NCBI GenBank assembly: GCA_027349605.1
Contig: DAIEMM010000155.1
Span: 1 to 5,307 of the forward strand
Direction: 5' to 3'
DNA length: 5,307 nucleotides
Source: Anaeromyxobacteraceae bacterium
GTDB lineage: Bacteria > Myxococcota > Myxococcia > Myxococcales > Anaeromyxobacteraceae
Part shown: positions 1-5,307 of the stretch, one piece after another
How the letters are laid out: the number at the start of each line of letters is the position of its first letter
How positions within the stretch are numbered: the stretch's first letter is position 1
Position numbers and translations under genes: made by a program
The notes under the pieces: model-generated
Database searches by the model: none
Told to the model about the DNA's origin: nothing
The model's input: only the letters and a program-made list of their open reading frames with translations

Positions 1-233
1 CGCACCGACGAGCCCACCTCCACCACCTCGCCCACCGCCTCGTGGCCGAGGACCAGGTAGGGCGAGTCCGGTGGCGGGGCGCCCATGCGGTAGGCCGCGA
101 TCTCGCGGTCGGTCCCGCAGAACCCCACCTCGAGGACCTTCACCACCACGTCGCCGGGGGCGAGGATGGCGGGTTCACGGTGATCGACCAGACGGAGCGC
201 GCGCTCCTCCGGGAAGACGGCGACTGCTTTCAT
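1..233 (-). CDS. Glucose 1-dehydrogenase-type zinc-dependent MDR oxidoreductase (partial, N-terminal 77 residues)
   Basis: The gene starts with ATG at 233 and runs off the left edge, so only the first 77 codons are visible. They encode the start of the GroES-like catalytic domain of a medium-chain dehydrogenase/reductase. Visible marks are the MKAV start, the motif GFCGTDREI with the likely zinc ligand Cys39, and LVLGHEAVGEVVE with His64 and Glu65. The CGTDRE plus VLGHEAVG combination is typical of archaeal-type glucose 1-dehydrogenases, which oxidise glucose to gluconolactone with NAD(P)+, so I favour that subfamily over a general alcohol or sorbitol dehydrogenase. The Rossmann domain that sets cofactor use lies outside the window. 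GAGG at 241-244, seven bases before the ATG, is a good ribosome site. The gene begins 17 bases after the DHOD-like gene on the same strand, so the two are probably co-transcribed. The MDR family is secure; the substrate is inferred. Confidence 0.82.
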   Translation of the reverse strand, partial: MKAVAVFPEERALRLVDHREPAILAPGDVVVKVLEVGFCGTDREIAAYRMGAPPPDSPYLVLGHEAVGEVVEVGSSV

Positions 234-250
234 GCGGGGGCCTCGCCCGT

Positions 251-1237
251 CTACATGTTCTGCGACAGGATCAGATTCACGTACTGTGCGCGCTCGAAGG
301 CACGCGGGTCGCGGGCCTCCTTCTGCGAGAGCGAGCCACGGAAGTCGGCCAGCGCGGAGTAGTGCCCGCGCTCCATCCACTCGGAGAGCCCGGCCTTGAG
401 GGTGGCCAGGTGGGGGACGCCGTTGCGGAGCAGCGACGCGGCGAGCTGCACCACCGTGGCGCCGGCCAGGATCATCTTCACCACGCCGGCGGTGTCGTGG
501 ACGCCGGTGGAGGCGGCCAGGTCGGCCTTGACGCGGCCGTGCAGGATGGCCGTCCAGCGCAGCGGGACCAGCATCTCCCAGGGGTGGGAGAGCTGCATGG
601 AGCTGTTCAGCGCCATGCGGTCGAGGTCGATGTCGGGCTGCAGGAAGCGGTTGAAGAGCACGAGCGCGTTCACGCCCTCGCCGTCGAACCTCTTCGCGAC
701 GTTGGCGAAGGAGGTGAAGTACGGGGAGAGCTTGAGGGCGATGGGCACCTTCACCGCCTTGCGCACCGAGCGGATGATCTGGATGCACTCGTTCTCGATC
801 TGCTCGCCGGTGACGTTGGGGTCGGCCCCCACCTGGTAGATGTTCACATCGATGGCGTCGGCGCCGGAGTCCTGGAGCTGCTTCGCGTACTCGCTCCAGC
901 TGCCGGCGGCCGCGGCGTTGAGGCTCGCGATGACCGGGATGCGCACCGACTTCTTCGCCTTGTCGAGGAGGCGCAGGTACTCGCGCGGCCCGATGCGCTG
1001 GGGGGGCAGGTAGCTGCGGGCCTCGGGGTTGGAGTCGGCCTGGAAGCTGACCGCCTCCTCGAGGGCGGTCTCGGCGGCCTCGATCTGCTCCTCGAAGAGC
1101 GAGCGGAGCACGATGGCGCCGGCGCCGCTCGCCTCGGCGGCCTGGAAGTTCTCCGGCTTGTTGGAGATGGAGGAGCTGGCAACGACCAGGGGGCTGGGGA
1201 GCTCGAGCCCCATGTACCGCGTCGAGAGATCGCTCAT
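251..1237 (-). CDS. Dihydroorotate dehydrogenase-like FMN-binding TIM-barrel protein
   Basis: This 328-aa protein looks like a cytosolic flavoprotein of the class 1 dihydroorotate dehydrogenase fold. It opens with MSDLSTRYMGLELPSPLVVA, the usual beginning of the DHOD-like group. Lys169 in ALKLSP and Asn196 in LFNR sit where DHODs bind FMN and substrate, and STGV (243-246) with VVQLAASLL (262-270) matches the FMN-phosphate region. The NxxCP active-site motif is replaced by NIYQVGADP (132-140), which has no cysteine, and the early flavin-contacting Lys appears as Arg45. It is therefore unlikely to be the standard pyrimidine-synthesis enzyme, and its substrate is unknown. The frame is open back to 1306, but ATG 1237 fits the family N-terminus and avoids overlapping the divergent transporter gene; a weak GAGGA lies 10 bases upstream. 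The glucose-dehydrogenase-type gene follows 17 bases downstream on the same strand. Family confident, function not. Confidence 0.87.
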   Translation of the reverse strand: MSDLSTRYMGLELPSPLVVASSSISNKPENFQAAEASGAGAIVLRSLFEEQIEAAETALEEAVSFQADSNPEARSYLPPQRIGPREYLRLLDKAKKSVRIPVIASLNAAAAGSWSEYAKQLQDSGADAIDVNIYQVGADPNVTGEQIENECIQIIRSVRKAVKVPIALKLSPYFTSFANVAKRFDGEGVNALVLFNRFLQPDIDLDRMALNSSMQLSHPWEMLVPLRWTAILHGRVKADLAASTGVHDTAGVVKMILAGATVVQLAASLLRNGVPHLATLKAGLSEWMERGHYSALADFRGSLSQKEARDPRAFERAQYVNLILSQNM

Positions 1238-1263
1238 AGGACCGACATCCTCGCCGGATCGGG

Positions 1264-2229
1264 GTGGCTTGTGAAGGGATTCCGGAAGGGGTACGACTCC
1301 CGCCACCCGGAGCCCCCATCACCCCTTCCCCCCACATCGCGGGCCTCGCCTACGCGCTGGCGGCCTACCTGGCCTGGGGGCTATCGCCCATTTACTTCAA
1401 GGCCTTGCGGCCGGCCGGTCCGCTCGAGATCCTCTCCTGGCGGGTGGTGGCGTCGGTGGCGCTGCTCGGGGCCATGACCGTCGCCATGGGGCGGGGGGCG
1501 GAGGTGGCGCGGTCGCTCTCGACCCGGCGCCGGGCGCTTACCTACGTGGCCACGACCCTCCTCATCTCGGTCAACTGGCTCCTCTACATCTGGTCGGTGA
1601 ACACCGGCCACCTGCTGGAAGCCAGCATGGGCTACTTCATGAACCCGCTCGTGACCATCCTGCTCGGGGTGGTCTTCCTGAAGGAGGGGCTCGACCGGCT
1701 CCAGACCTTCGCCGTCGGGCTCGCGGCGGTGGGAGTGGCCTGGATGGTGCTCACCCACGGGCGGCTGCCCTGGATCTCGCTCACGCTGGCCCTCTCGTTC
1801 GCGCTCTACACGCTGCTCCGCAAGCAGGCCCGGATCGACGCGGTGGCGGGGCTCCTGGTGGAGACGTCGCTCGTCGCGCCGCTCGCGATGGCGTGGCTCG
1901 CCTGGCTGTGGTGGCGGGGCGAGGCCCATTTCGGGACCTCCCCGGGGATGTCGGTCCTGCTGCTCTCGGCCGGAGCGGTGACGGCGCTGCCGCTCGTGTG
2001 GTTCGCGCTGGGCGTCCACCGGCTGCGCCTCTCCACGGTGGGCCTGCTCCAGTACGTGGCGCCGACCCTGCAATTCACGCTGGCGGTGGTGGCCTACCGG
2101 GAGCCGTTCGGCGCCATCCACGCGGTGACCTTCGCGTTCATCTGGTCCGGGCTCGCCATCTACACGGCCGACGCCATCGGGAAGGCGCGGCGGCGGGAGC
2201 CCGTGCCGGCGGTGGAGCCGCTGGACTGA
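1264..2229 (+). CDS. rarD: RarD-type EamA/DMT-family membrane transporter
   Basis: This is an inner-membrane protein of the drug/metabolite transporter superfamily with about ten hydrophobic helices. From the GTG at 1264 these lie near residues 26-44, 59-75, 92-112, 121-140, 147-164, 169-185, 195-217, 228-250, 257-278 and 284-303. RarD-like marks are AYLAWGLSPIYFKAL (34-48), the NWLLYIWSVN segment (104-113) followed by LEASMGYFMNPL (118-129), and LLQYVAPTLQF (261-271). E. coli RarD is named from a chloramphenicol-sensitivity locus; the natural substrate of the family is not settled. The start is uncertain. GTG 1264 gives 321 aa, but the first 18 codons have only about half G/C third positions. 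ATC 1318, preceded by GGAG at 1309-1312, would give 303 aa, close to the usual family length. The 1264 coordinate is kept as the conventional call. The gene is divergent from the DHOD-like gene and convergent with the stress-protein operon, so it is probably monocistronic. Confidence 0.9.
   Translation: MACEGIPEGVRLPPPGAPITPSPHIAGLAYALAAYLAWGLSPIYFKALRPAGPLEILSWRVVASVALLGAMTVAMGRGAEVARSLSTRRRALTYVATTLLISVNWLLYIWSVNTGHLLEASMGYFMNPLVTILLGVVFLKEGLDRLQTFAVGLAAVGVAWMVLTHGRLPWISLTLALSFALYTLLRKQARIDAVAGLLVETSLVAPLAMAWLAWLWWRGEAHFGTSPGMSVLLLSAGAVTALPLVWFALGVHRLRLSTVGLLQYVAPTLQFTLAVVAYREPFGAIHAVTFAFIWSGLAIYTADAIGKARRREPVPAVEPLD
1269..1297 (+). promoter_or_regulatory. Possible sigma-70-like promoter of the RarD transporter gene
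   Basis: TTGTGA at 1269-1274 (4 of 6 to the -35 consensus) and TACGAC at 1292-1297 (3 of 6 to the -10) are separated by 17 bases. Transcription would start near 1304, a few bases before GGAG at 1309-1312 and the possible ATC start at 1318. If real, it contradicts the GTG 1264 start, which lies upstream of it. The other strand of the same -35 reads TTCACA and could serve the divergent DHOD-like gene, though no good -10 follows. The match is modest and could be chance. Confidence 0.25.
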
Positions 2230-2234
2230 GCGGA

Positions 2235-2252
2235 GCGCCCGGAGGGAGGCGC
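2235..2252. terminator. Weak GC hairpin between convergent genes
   Basis: The 30-base gap between the transporter stop and the stress-protein stop contains GCGCC (2235-2239) and its complement GGCGC (2248-2252), with an eight-base loop. A second 5-bp pairing, CCCGG (2238-2242) with CCGGG (2253-2257), competes with it. Neither has a T-run on either strand. It could help end transcription of both convergent units, but short GC hairpins are common by chance at this composition. Confidence 0.2.
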
Positions 2253-2259
2253 CCGGGGG

Positions 2260-2727
2260 CTACTTCTCCGGCTTCTCCGGCTTCTCCGGCCGAACCGTCA
2301 CCACCGGCATCGGCGCGCGACGCACCACCCGCTCCGCCACCGAGCCCAGCAGCACGTGGGCGAGGCCGGTGCGCCCGTGGGTGCCCACGACGATGGCGTC
2401 GTACTTCCCGTCCTCGGCCTCGGCGACGATCTCCGCGGCCGGCTCACCCACCGACTTGCCGGTGGACACCCTCGGCGCGCCGTCGGCGACGGCCTCGGCC
2501 TTCCAGCGCGCGAGGAGCGCGTCGGTCTGGTCGGCCAGTTCCTGGAGCATCCCCGAGGCCGGCAGCACGGTCCCCTCGGGGAGCGTGTACCCGGGCAGCG
2601 GGTAGGCGTGAAAGACGGTGACCTCGCCGTCGAACCGGCGGGCCAGTTCCGACGCCACCCGGAGTGCGCTCCGGGACGCGTCGGAGAAGTCGACGGGGCA
2701 GAGGATCTTCTTCCATTCGAGGGGCAT
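2260..2727 (-). CDS. Universal stress protein, UspA family (ATP-binding type)
   Basis: This 155-aa single-domain cytosolic protein has the usual length for a UspA. It begins MPLEWKKILCPVDFSDASRSAL, the typical first strand and Asp-containing loop. It ends with the nucleotide-binding motif G-x2-G-x9-G-S as Gly115, Gly118, Gly128 and Ser129, inside GTHGRTGLAHVLLGSVAE, and the last strand PVVTVRP (141-147). The intact motif indicates an ATP-binding Usp; such proteins help cells survive starvation and other stresses, but this one's partner is unknown. The C-terminus carries three PEK copies (148-150, 151-153, 154-156 less the final residue pattern, ending at 155) encoded by a 9-bp DNA repeat. ATG 2727 is preferred over 2742 or 2856 because GGAAGGA (2734-2740) lies six bases upstream and the family start fits. 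The ATG overlaps the stop of the upstream 61-aa gene, so the pair is very likely one operon with coupled translation. Confidence 0.94.
   Translation of the reverse strand: MPLEWKKILCPVDFSDASRSALRVASELARRFDGEVTVFHAYPLPGYTLPEGTVLPASGMLQELADQTDALLARWKAEAVADGAPRVSTGKSVGEPAAEIVAEAEDGKYDAIVVGTHGRTGLAHVLLGSVAERVVRRAPMPVVTVRPEKPEKPEK
2263..2289. repeat. Three tandem 9-bp repeats encoding the charged Usp tail
   Basis: CTTCTCCGG occurs three times with no mismatch (2263-2271, 2272-2280, 2281-2289), directly next to the stop codon of the stress-protein gene. On the coding strand each unit is three codons, so gain or loss of a unit changes the tail by three residues of the Pro-Glu-Lys pattern without shifting the frame. 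Confidence 0.9.
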
Positions 2728-2912
2728 CAGCTGTCCTTCCATTGGCCCAGGAGGAAGTCCTCCTCGGCCGGGGAGAGGTCGAAGCGCTGTCCTGCCTCGG
2801 AAATGAGCTTCACGCGCGACGCCTTGGGATCCACCTGGCGCTGCTCCGCGAGCCATTGCAGCGCCCGTCGCAGCGCATCCCCCTTCGGGGGCAGTCCCTC
2901 ACCTTCGCCCAT
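2727..2912 (-). CDS. Conserved-looking small protein (61 aa) upstream of and coupled to the Usp gene
   Basis: I do not recognise a named function. ATG 2912 is preceded by AGGAGG (2919-2924) with six-base spacing, the best ribosome site in the window, so the gene is very likely real. The protein has no membrane segment or signal peptide. After a short polar, glycine-containing start it appears mostly helical: DALRRALQWLAEQR (12-25), then SRVKLISEAGQRFDLS (32-47) and PAEEDFLLGQW (48-58). The pattern of paired helices and the phrase RFDLSPAEEDFLL resembles short hypothetical proteins I associate with Deltaproteobacteria/Myxococcota, which is recollection and not a search result. Its TGA stop shares one base with the ATG of the stress-protein gene (TGATG), so translation of the two is probably coupled, suggesting a shared stress or regulatory role. 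The frame stays open far upstream through the antisense of the FAH gene, but the ribosome site fixes the start here. Confidence 0.85.
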   Translation of the reverse strand: MGEGEGLPPKGDALRRALQWLAEQRQVDPKASRVKLISEAGQRFDLSPAEEDFLLGQWKDS

Positions 2913-2918
2913 GGTGCA

Positions 2919-2924
2919 CCTCCT
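2919..2924 (-). promoter_or_regulatory. Strong Shine-Dalgarno site deciding the 61-aa protein start
   Basis: On the minus strand this reads AGGAGG, a full match to the anti-Shine-Dalgarno core, six bases before ATG 2912. It decides the start within a reading frame that is open for more than two kilobases upstream. Confidence 0.85.
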
Positions 2925-3011
2925 GTCGCGGGTCGAGTCCCTCCGGCTGTATCCCTTGAGTGTCACGCCTCTGCGTCCCGTCCGCAAGAGCCCGGGCAGG
3001 CCTCCCGCGCC

Positions 3012-3040
3012 CTGGCGAATCCCCGGACCCGTGGCATTCT
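3012..3040 (+). promoter_or_regulatory. Possible promoter for a leaderless FAH-family mRNA
   Basis: CTGGCG (3012-3017, 3 of 6 to the -35) and CATTCT (3035-3040, keeping the key A and last T of the -10) are 17 bases apart. The -10 ends seven bases before ATG 3048, where transcription would begin at or next to the start codon. No Shine-Dalgarno sequence is visible upstream of this ATG, which fits a leaderless message. The hexamers are weak. Confidence 0.2.
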
Positions 3041-3047
3041 GCCGCTC

Positions 3048-4031
3048 ATGCGCTTCGCAACCCTCCACGACGGGACCCGCGACGGCAAGCTGTGCATCGT
3101 CCGCTCCGACGGCGCCCGGCTCGCCGACGCCTCCCACATCGCCCGGACCCTCCAGGCCGCCCTCGACCGATGGGACGAGGTGGAGCCCCGGCTCCGCGAG
3201 TTCGACGCCGAGCTCGAGAACGGGCGGGTCGTCACCGATCCGGTCGTCTTGCACCACCTCCAGGCCCCGCTCCCGCGGGCCTACGAGTGGATCGACGGCT
3301 CCGCCTACCTGAACCACGCGCGCCTGGTCCGGAAGTCGCGCGGCGCCGAGCTGCCCCCGGAGATGGAGACCGACCCCCTCGTGTACCAGGGCGGGAGCGG
3401 CATGCTGCTCGGCCCCGCCGAGGACATCCGGCTGCCCGACCCGCTCATGGGGCTCGATTTCGAGGGGGAGATGGCCGTGATCCTGGGCGACGTCCCGATG
3501 GGGACCCGCGCCGACGGCGCCCTCTCCCATGTGCTGCTCGTGACGATGCTGAACGACTGCACGCTCCGAAATCTCGTGTCCGCCGAGCTCGCCAAGGGCT
3601 TCGGCTTCTTCCAGTCGAAGCCCGCCACCGCCTTTGCGCCGTTCGTGGCCACCCCCGACGAGCTGGGCGGCGCCTGGCACGACGGCCGCGCCCACCTCCA
3701 GCTCAAGATCTGGATGAACGGCCGCGTCGTCGGCGACCTGGAGACCGGCCCCGAGATGCACTTCTCCTTCGCCCAGCTCATCGAGCACGTGGCCCACACC
3801 CGCGCCCTCACCTCCGGCACCATCCTGGGCAGCGGCACCGTCTCCAACGCCGACACCCGGCACGGCGTCTCCTGCCTCGCCGAGCGCCGCGTGCTCGAGA
3901 TCCTCTCCTCCCCCGACGGCCAGCCCCGGACGCCCTACCTGCGCGCCGGCGACCGCATCGCCATGGAGACCTTCGACGGCCAGGGGCGCAGCCTCTTCGG
4001 CCGCATCGAGCAGAAGGTGGTGGCCGGCTAA
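3048..4031 (+). CDS. Fumarylacetoacetate hydrolase family protein
   Basis: This 327-aa cytosolic metalloenzyme matches the proteobacterial fumarylacetoacetase-like group with an N-terminal cap domain. If it is a true fumarylacetoacetase, it splits fumarylacetoacetate into fumarate and acetoacetate, the last step of tyrosine/homogentisate breakdown. The N-terminal part ends near residue 75, followed by the catalytic domain. Asp83 and His90 (WIDGSAYLNH) have the same spacing as the metal Asp and catalytic His of mammalian FAH. Glu139 and Glu141 (DFEGE) and Asp170 (LND) fit the remaining metal ligands, and Lys191 in QSKPAT fits the active-site lysine. GSGTVSN (261-267) is the late family glycine loop. 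The frame is open further upstream, but MRFATLHDGTRDGKL is the usual family beginning. No ribosome site is visible. No other homogentisate-pathway gene is in the window, so a related acylpyruvate-type activity cannot be excluded. The stop overlaps that of the convergent HNH gene. Confidence 0.9.
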   Translation: MRFATLHDGTRDGKLCIVRSDGARLADASHIARTLQAALDRWDEVEPRLREFDAELENGRVVTDPVVLHHLQAPLPRAYEWIDGSAYLNHARLVRKSRGAELPPEMETDPLVYQGGSGMLLGPAEDIRLPDPLMGLDFEGEMAVILGDVPMGTRADGALSHVLLVTMLNDCTLRNLVSAELAKGFGFFQSKPATAFAPFVATPDELGGAWHDGRAHLQLKIWMNGRVVGDLETGPEMHFSFAQLIEHVAHTRALTSGTILGSGTVSNADTRHGVSCLAERRVLEILSSPDGQPRTPYLRAGDRIAMETFDGQGRSLFGRIEQKVVAG

Positions 4032-5307
4032 CCGGCCCGCGACACCTCCTCCCCGAGCTCCCACCGGAGCCCGTCGGGCGCCCGCCCCGACACCCGGATG
4101 TACCCGCGGTGAATGCCGTGCAGGTGGTGCCCGGCGCACAGCGACACCAGGTTCTCGGGCTCGTCGCCCCCGCCGCGCGACCTCCACACCACGTGGTGCG
4201 CGTGCACCGCCGCCCGGCTGCAGCCCGGCACCTGGCAGAACCCGCCGTCGCGCTCGATGGCCTGCCGCTGCGGCGTCATCCGCCGCTCCCGGATCCCCTC
4301 CCACGCGTCCACGAAGTGGTCGCACATGCGCGACAGGCACTCCGCCGGCGCCAGCCAGCGCCCCGCCACGAGCATGACCGCCCGGCACGCCTCCTCGAAG
4401 AGCCCCGCCACCCGCCGGGGCGCGACCACGGACACCCGCTCCCGCGCACACATCTGCGCCTTCTCGCCCGCCTCGACCTGCCGCCGCAGCTCGATGCAGG
4501 TGCACCTCTCGGCCACCGCCACCCAGGCCTCGACGTCCCGGGGGACGGCCACCCCGGCCACGAGCCGCGCCTTCTCGTAGCTGACCCGTCCCTTGCGCAT
4601 GGCCTCCCGCAGCCCCGGCAGCTCGTGCAGCCGCCGTTCCAGCCAGACCCGCTGCGCCACCGTGCGCTCCGCCATGCCCAGCCTCTCCGCGGAGTAATGG
4701 GCGAAGGAGGCGAACCCCAGGTGGCGCCAGAGCCCGAAGGCCTGCACCACGAGCCCCAGGTGCCCCACCAGGTCGTCCCAGCGGTCGCGCATGGCCGCGA
4801 GCTCCCGAACCCGCGCGTCGATGGTCTCGACGTCCCGGCCCTCGACCCCGTCCGGCGCGGCCACCGGCTCCGGCCAGAGCAAACGCTCCCAACGCCCGGT
4901 CTCCTCCTCCAGCGCCGCCTCCAGCTCCTCGAGCCCGGACGCGCCATCGCCGCCGTCGCCGCCGTCGCCGCAGCTGCCGCCGTCCCCTCCCGCGCCCACC
5001 CCCTCCGGCGCCGGATTGGCCCCCAGGTACTCCTGGCAGATGGCCTCCAGCCGCTGCCACCGGGGCGCCGTGGCCCCGAGCAGCTCCCCCGCCAGCGCGA
5101 ACGCCTCGTCCACCTTCTCGCGGCACGCCGCGTCGGCCGGAAACTCGACCCGCTCCCAGTCGTCGTCCGGCAGCCCCTGCCCCGCCGCCGCCGCCCGCAC
5201 CGCCTCCCGCGCTTCACGGATGGTCAACTCCGCCGCGCGCGCCACCCACCCCGCCTCGGCCTCCCCGCGGGCCACCGGCAGGAGCTCCTGCGCGAGCCGC
5301 GGGCTCA
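4028..5307 (-). CDS. DUF222-like/HNH endonuclease domain protein (5' end probably beyond the window)
   Basis: A GTG at 5275 would give 415 aa, but the frame stays open to the right edge with coding-like residues (SPRLAQELLPVARG), so the true start is probably outside. Residues are counted from 5275. Residues 150-310 resemble the DUF222/13E12-type helical region that precedes HNH domains, with TVAQRVWLERRLHELPG (205-221) and GRVSYEKARLVAGVA (229-243). The C-terminal HNH domain (about 333-395) has Cys347 and Cys352, the His360-His361 pair, Asn375, Cys380 and His383/His384, so both the zinc cysteines and the ββα-metal nuclease residues appear intact. Such proteins are predicted DNA nucleases, often multicopy; their biological role is mostly undefined. 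A Gly/Asp-rich linker (97-111) separates the N-terminal helices from the rest. No intein, intron or transposase signature surrounds it. The gene converges with the FAH gene with a four-base overlap and no room for a separate terminator. Confidence 0.88.
   Translation of the reverse strand, partial: SPRLAQELLPVARGEAEAGWVARAAELTIREAREAVRAAAAGQGLPDDDWERVEFPADAACREKVDEAFALAGELLGATAPRWQRLEAICQEYLGANPAPEGVGAGGDGGSCGDGGDGGDGASGLEELEAALEEETGRWERLLWPEPVAAPDGVEGRDVETIDARVRELAAMRDRWDDLVGHLGLVVQAFGLWRHLGFASFAHYSAERLGMAERTVAQRVWLERRLHELPGLREAMRKGRVSYEKARLVAGVAVPRDVEAWVAVAERCTCIELRRQVEAGEKAQMCARERVSVVAPRRVAGLFEEACRAVMLVAGRWLAPAECLSRMCDHFVDAWEGIRERRMTPQRQAIERDGGFCQVPGCSRAAVHAHHVVWRSRGGGDEPENLVSLCAGHHLHGIHRGYIRVSGRAPDGLRWELGEEVSRAG
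4949..4984. repeat. Imperfect GCCGCCGTC repeat encoding a Gly/Asp-rich linker
   Basis: Three exact copies of the 9-mer GCCGCCGTC occur at 4949-4957, 4958-4966 and 4976-4984, with a near copy before the first. On the coding strand they give the Asp-Gly-Gly linker pattern at residues 97-111 of the HNH protein. The units are in frame, so copy changes would only vary linker length. Confidence 0.75.

Noticed and set aside
71..1477. A long plus-strand open frame across the DHOD-like gene and the transporter start.
   Set aside because: It is antisense to a clear DHOD-like protein, its translation is rich in Arg, Gly and Pro with no recognisable domain, and codon-position GC fits the minus-strand gene.
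1381..2121. A 246-residue minus-strand frame inside the transporter gene.
   Set aside because: The translation is rich in Arg, Glu, His and Pro, has no family features and is the complement of a well-supported membrane protein.
2913..3047. A sigma-54 promoter or operator in the divergent gap, prompted by TGGCAT at 3032-3037 and the small palindrome GTGTCAC.
   Set aside because: No TGC element lies at the required spacing after TGGCAT, and a 7-bp palindrome is expected by chance; neither is strong enough to annotate.
4943..4984. The GCC/GTC-rich stretch considered as a CRISPR-like or intergenic repeat.
   Set aside because: The units are 9 bp, contiguous or nearly so, in frame and inside a coding region, with no spacers.
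2727..5126. A 799-residue open frame on the minus strand.
   Set aside because: Only its last 61 codons are a real gene, fixed by AGGAGG and ATG 2912. The rest is antisense to the FAH gene or in a shifted frame of the HNH gene, and its Gly/Ala/Arg-rich translation is typical of shadow frames in high-GC DNA.
4276..5217. A 313-residue minus-strand frame overlapping the HNH gene.
   Set aside because: It is the shifted frame of the HNH gene, mostly Arg, Gly, Ser and Trp; the HNH motif is in the other frame.

Overview
The window is very GC-rich (roughly 70%) and gene-dense, with strongly G/C-ending codons and gaps of mostly a few dozen bases. The codon use, the HNH/DUF222-like protein and the small protein encoded ahead of a universal stress protein together suggest a high-GC myxobacterium-like bacterium such as Anaeromyxobacter. 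This is inference from family resemblance; the window holds no rRNA or other marker gene.

Layout, left to right. (1) A minus-strand pair reads leftward: a dihydroorotate-dehydrogenase-like flavoprotein (1237 to 251), then, after 17 bases, the first 77 codons of a zinc-dependent glucose 1-dehydrogenase-type MDR enzyme that runs off the left edge. (2) Divergent from that pair is a plus-strand RarD-type EamA transporter (about 1264 or 1318 to 2229). (3) Converging on it is a two-gene minus-strand operon, a 61-aa uncharacterised protein (2912 to 2727) and a UspA-family stress protein (2727 to 2260), whose stop and start codons overlap as TGATG. (4) Divergent from that operon is a plus-strand fumarylacetoacetate-hydrolase-family enzyme (3048 to 4031). 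(5) Converging on it with a four-base overlap is a minus-strand DUF222-like/HNH endonuclease protein, open through the right edge.

The genes do not form one pathway: the window is a patchwork of short divergent and convergent units for redox metabolism, membrane transport, stress response, aromatic catabolism and a nuclease-like protein. I see no tRNA, rRNA, CRISPR array, insertion sequence, phage gene or attachment site, and no convincing new multi-gene system. The points most worth a second look are the translationally coupled small protein/UspA pair, the DHOD-like protein without the catalytic cysteine, and the transporter start, where codon composition and a ribosome site point to a rare ATC start.
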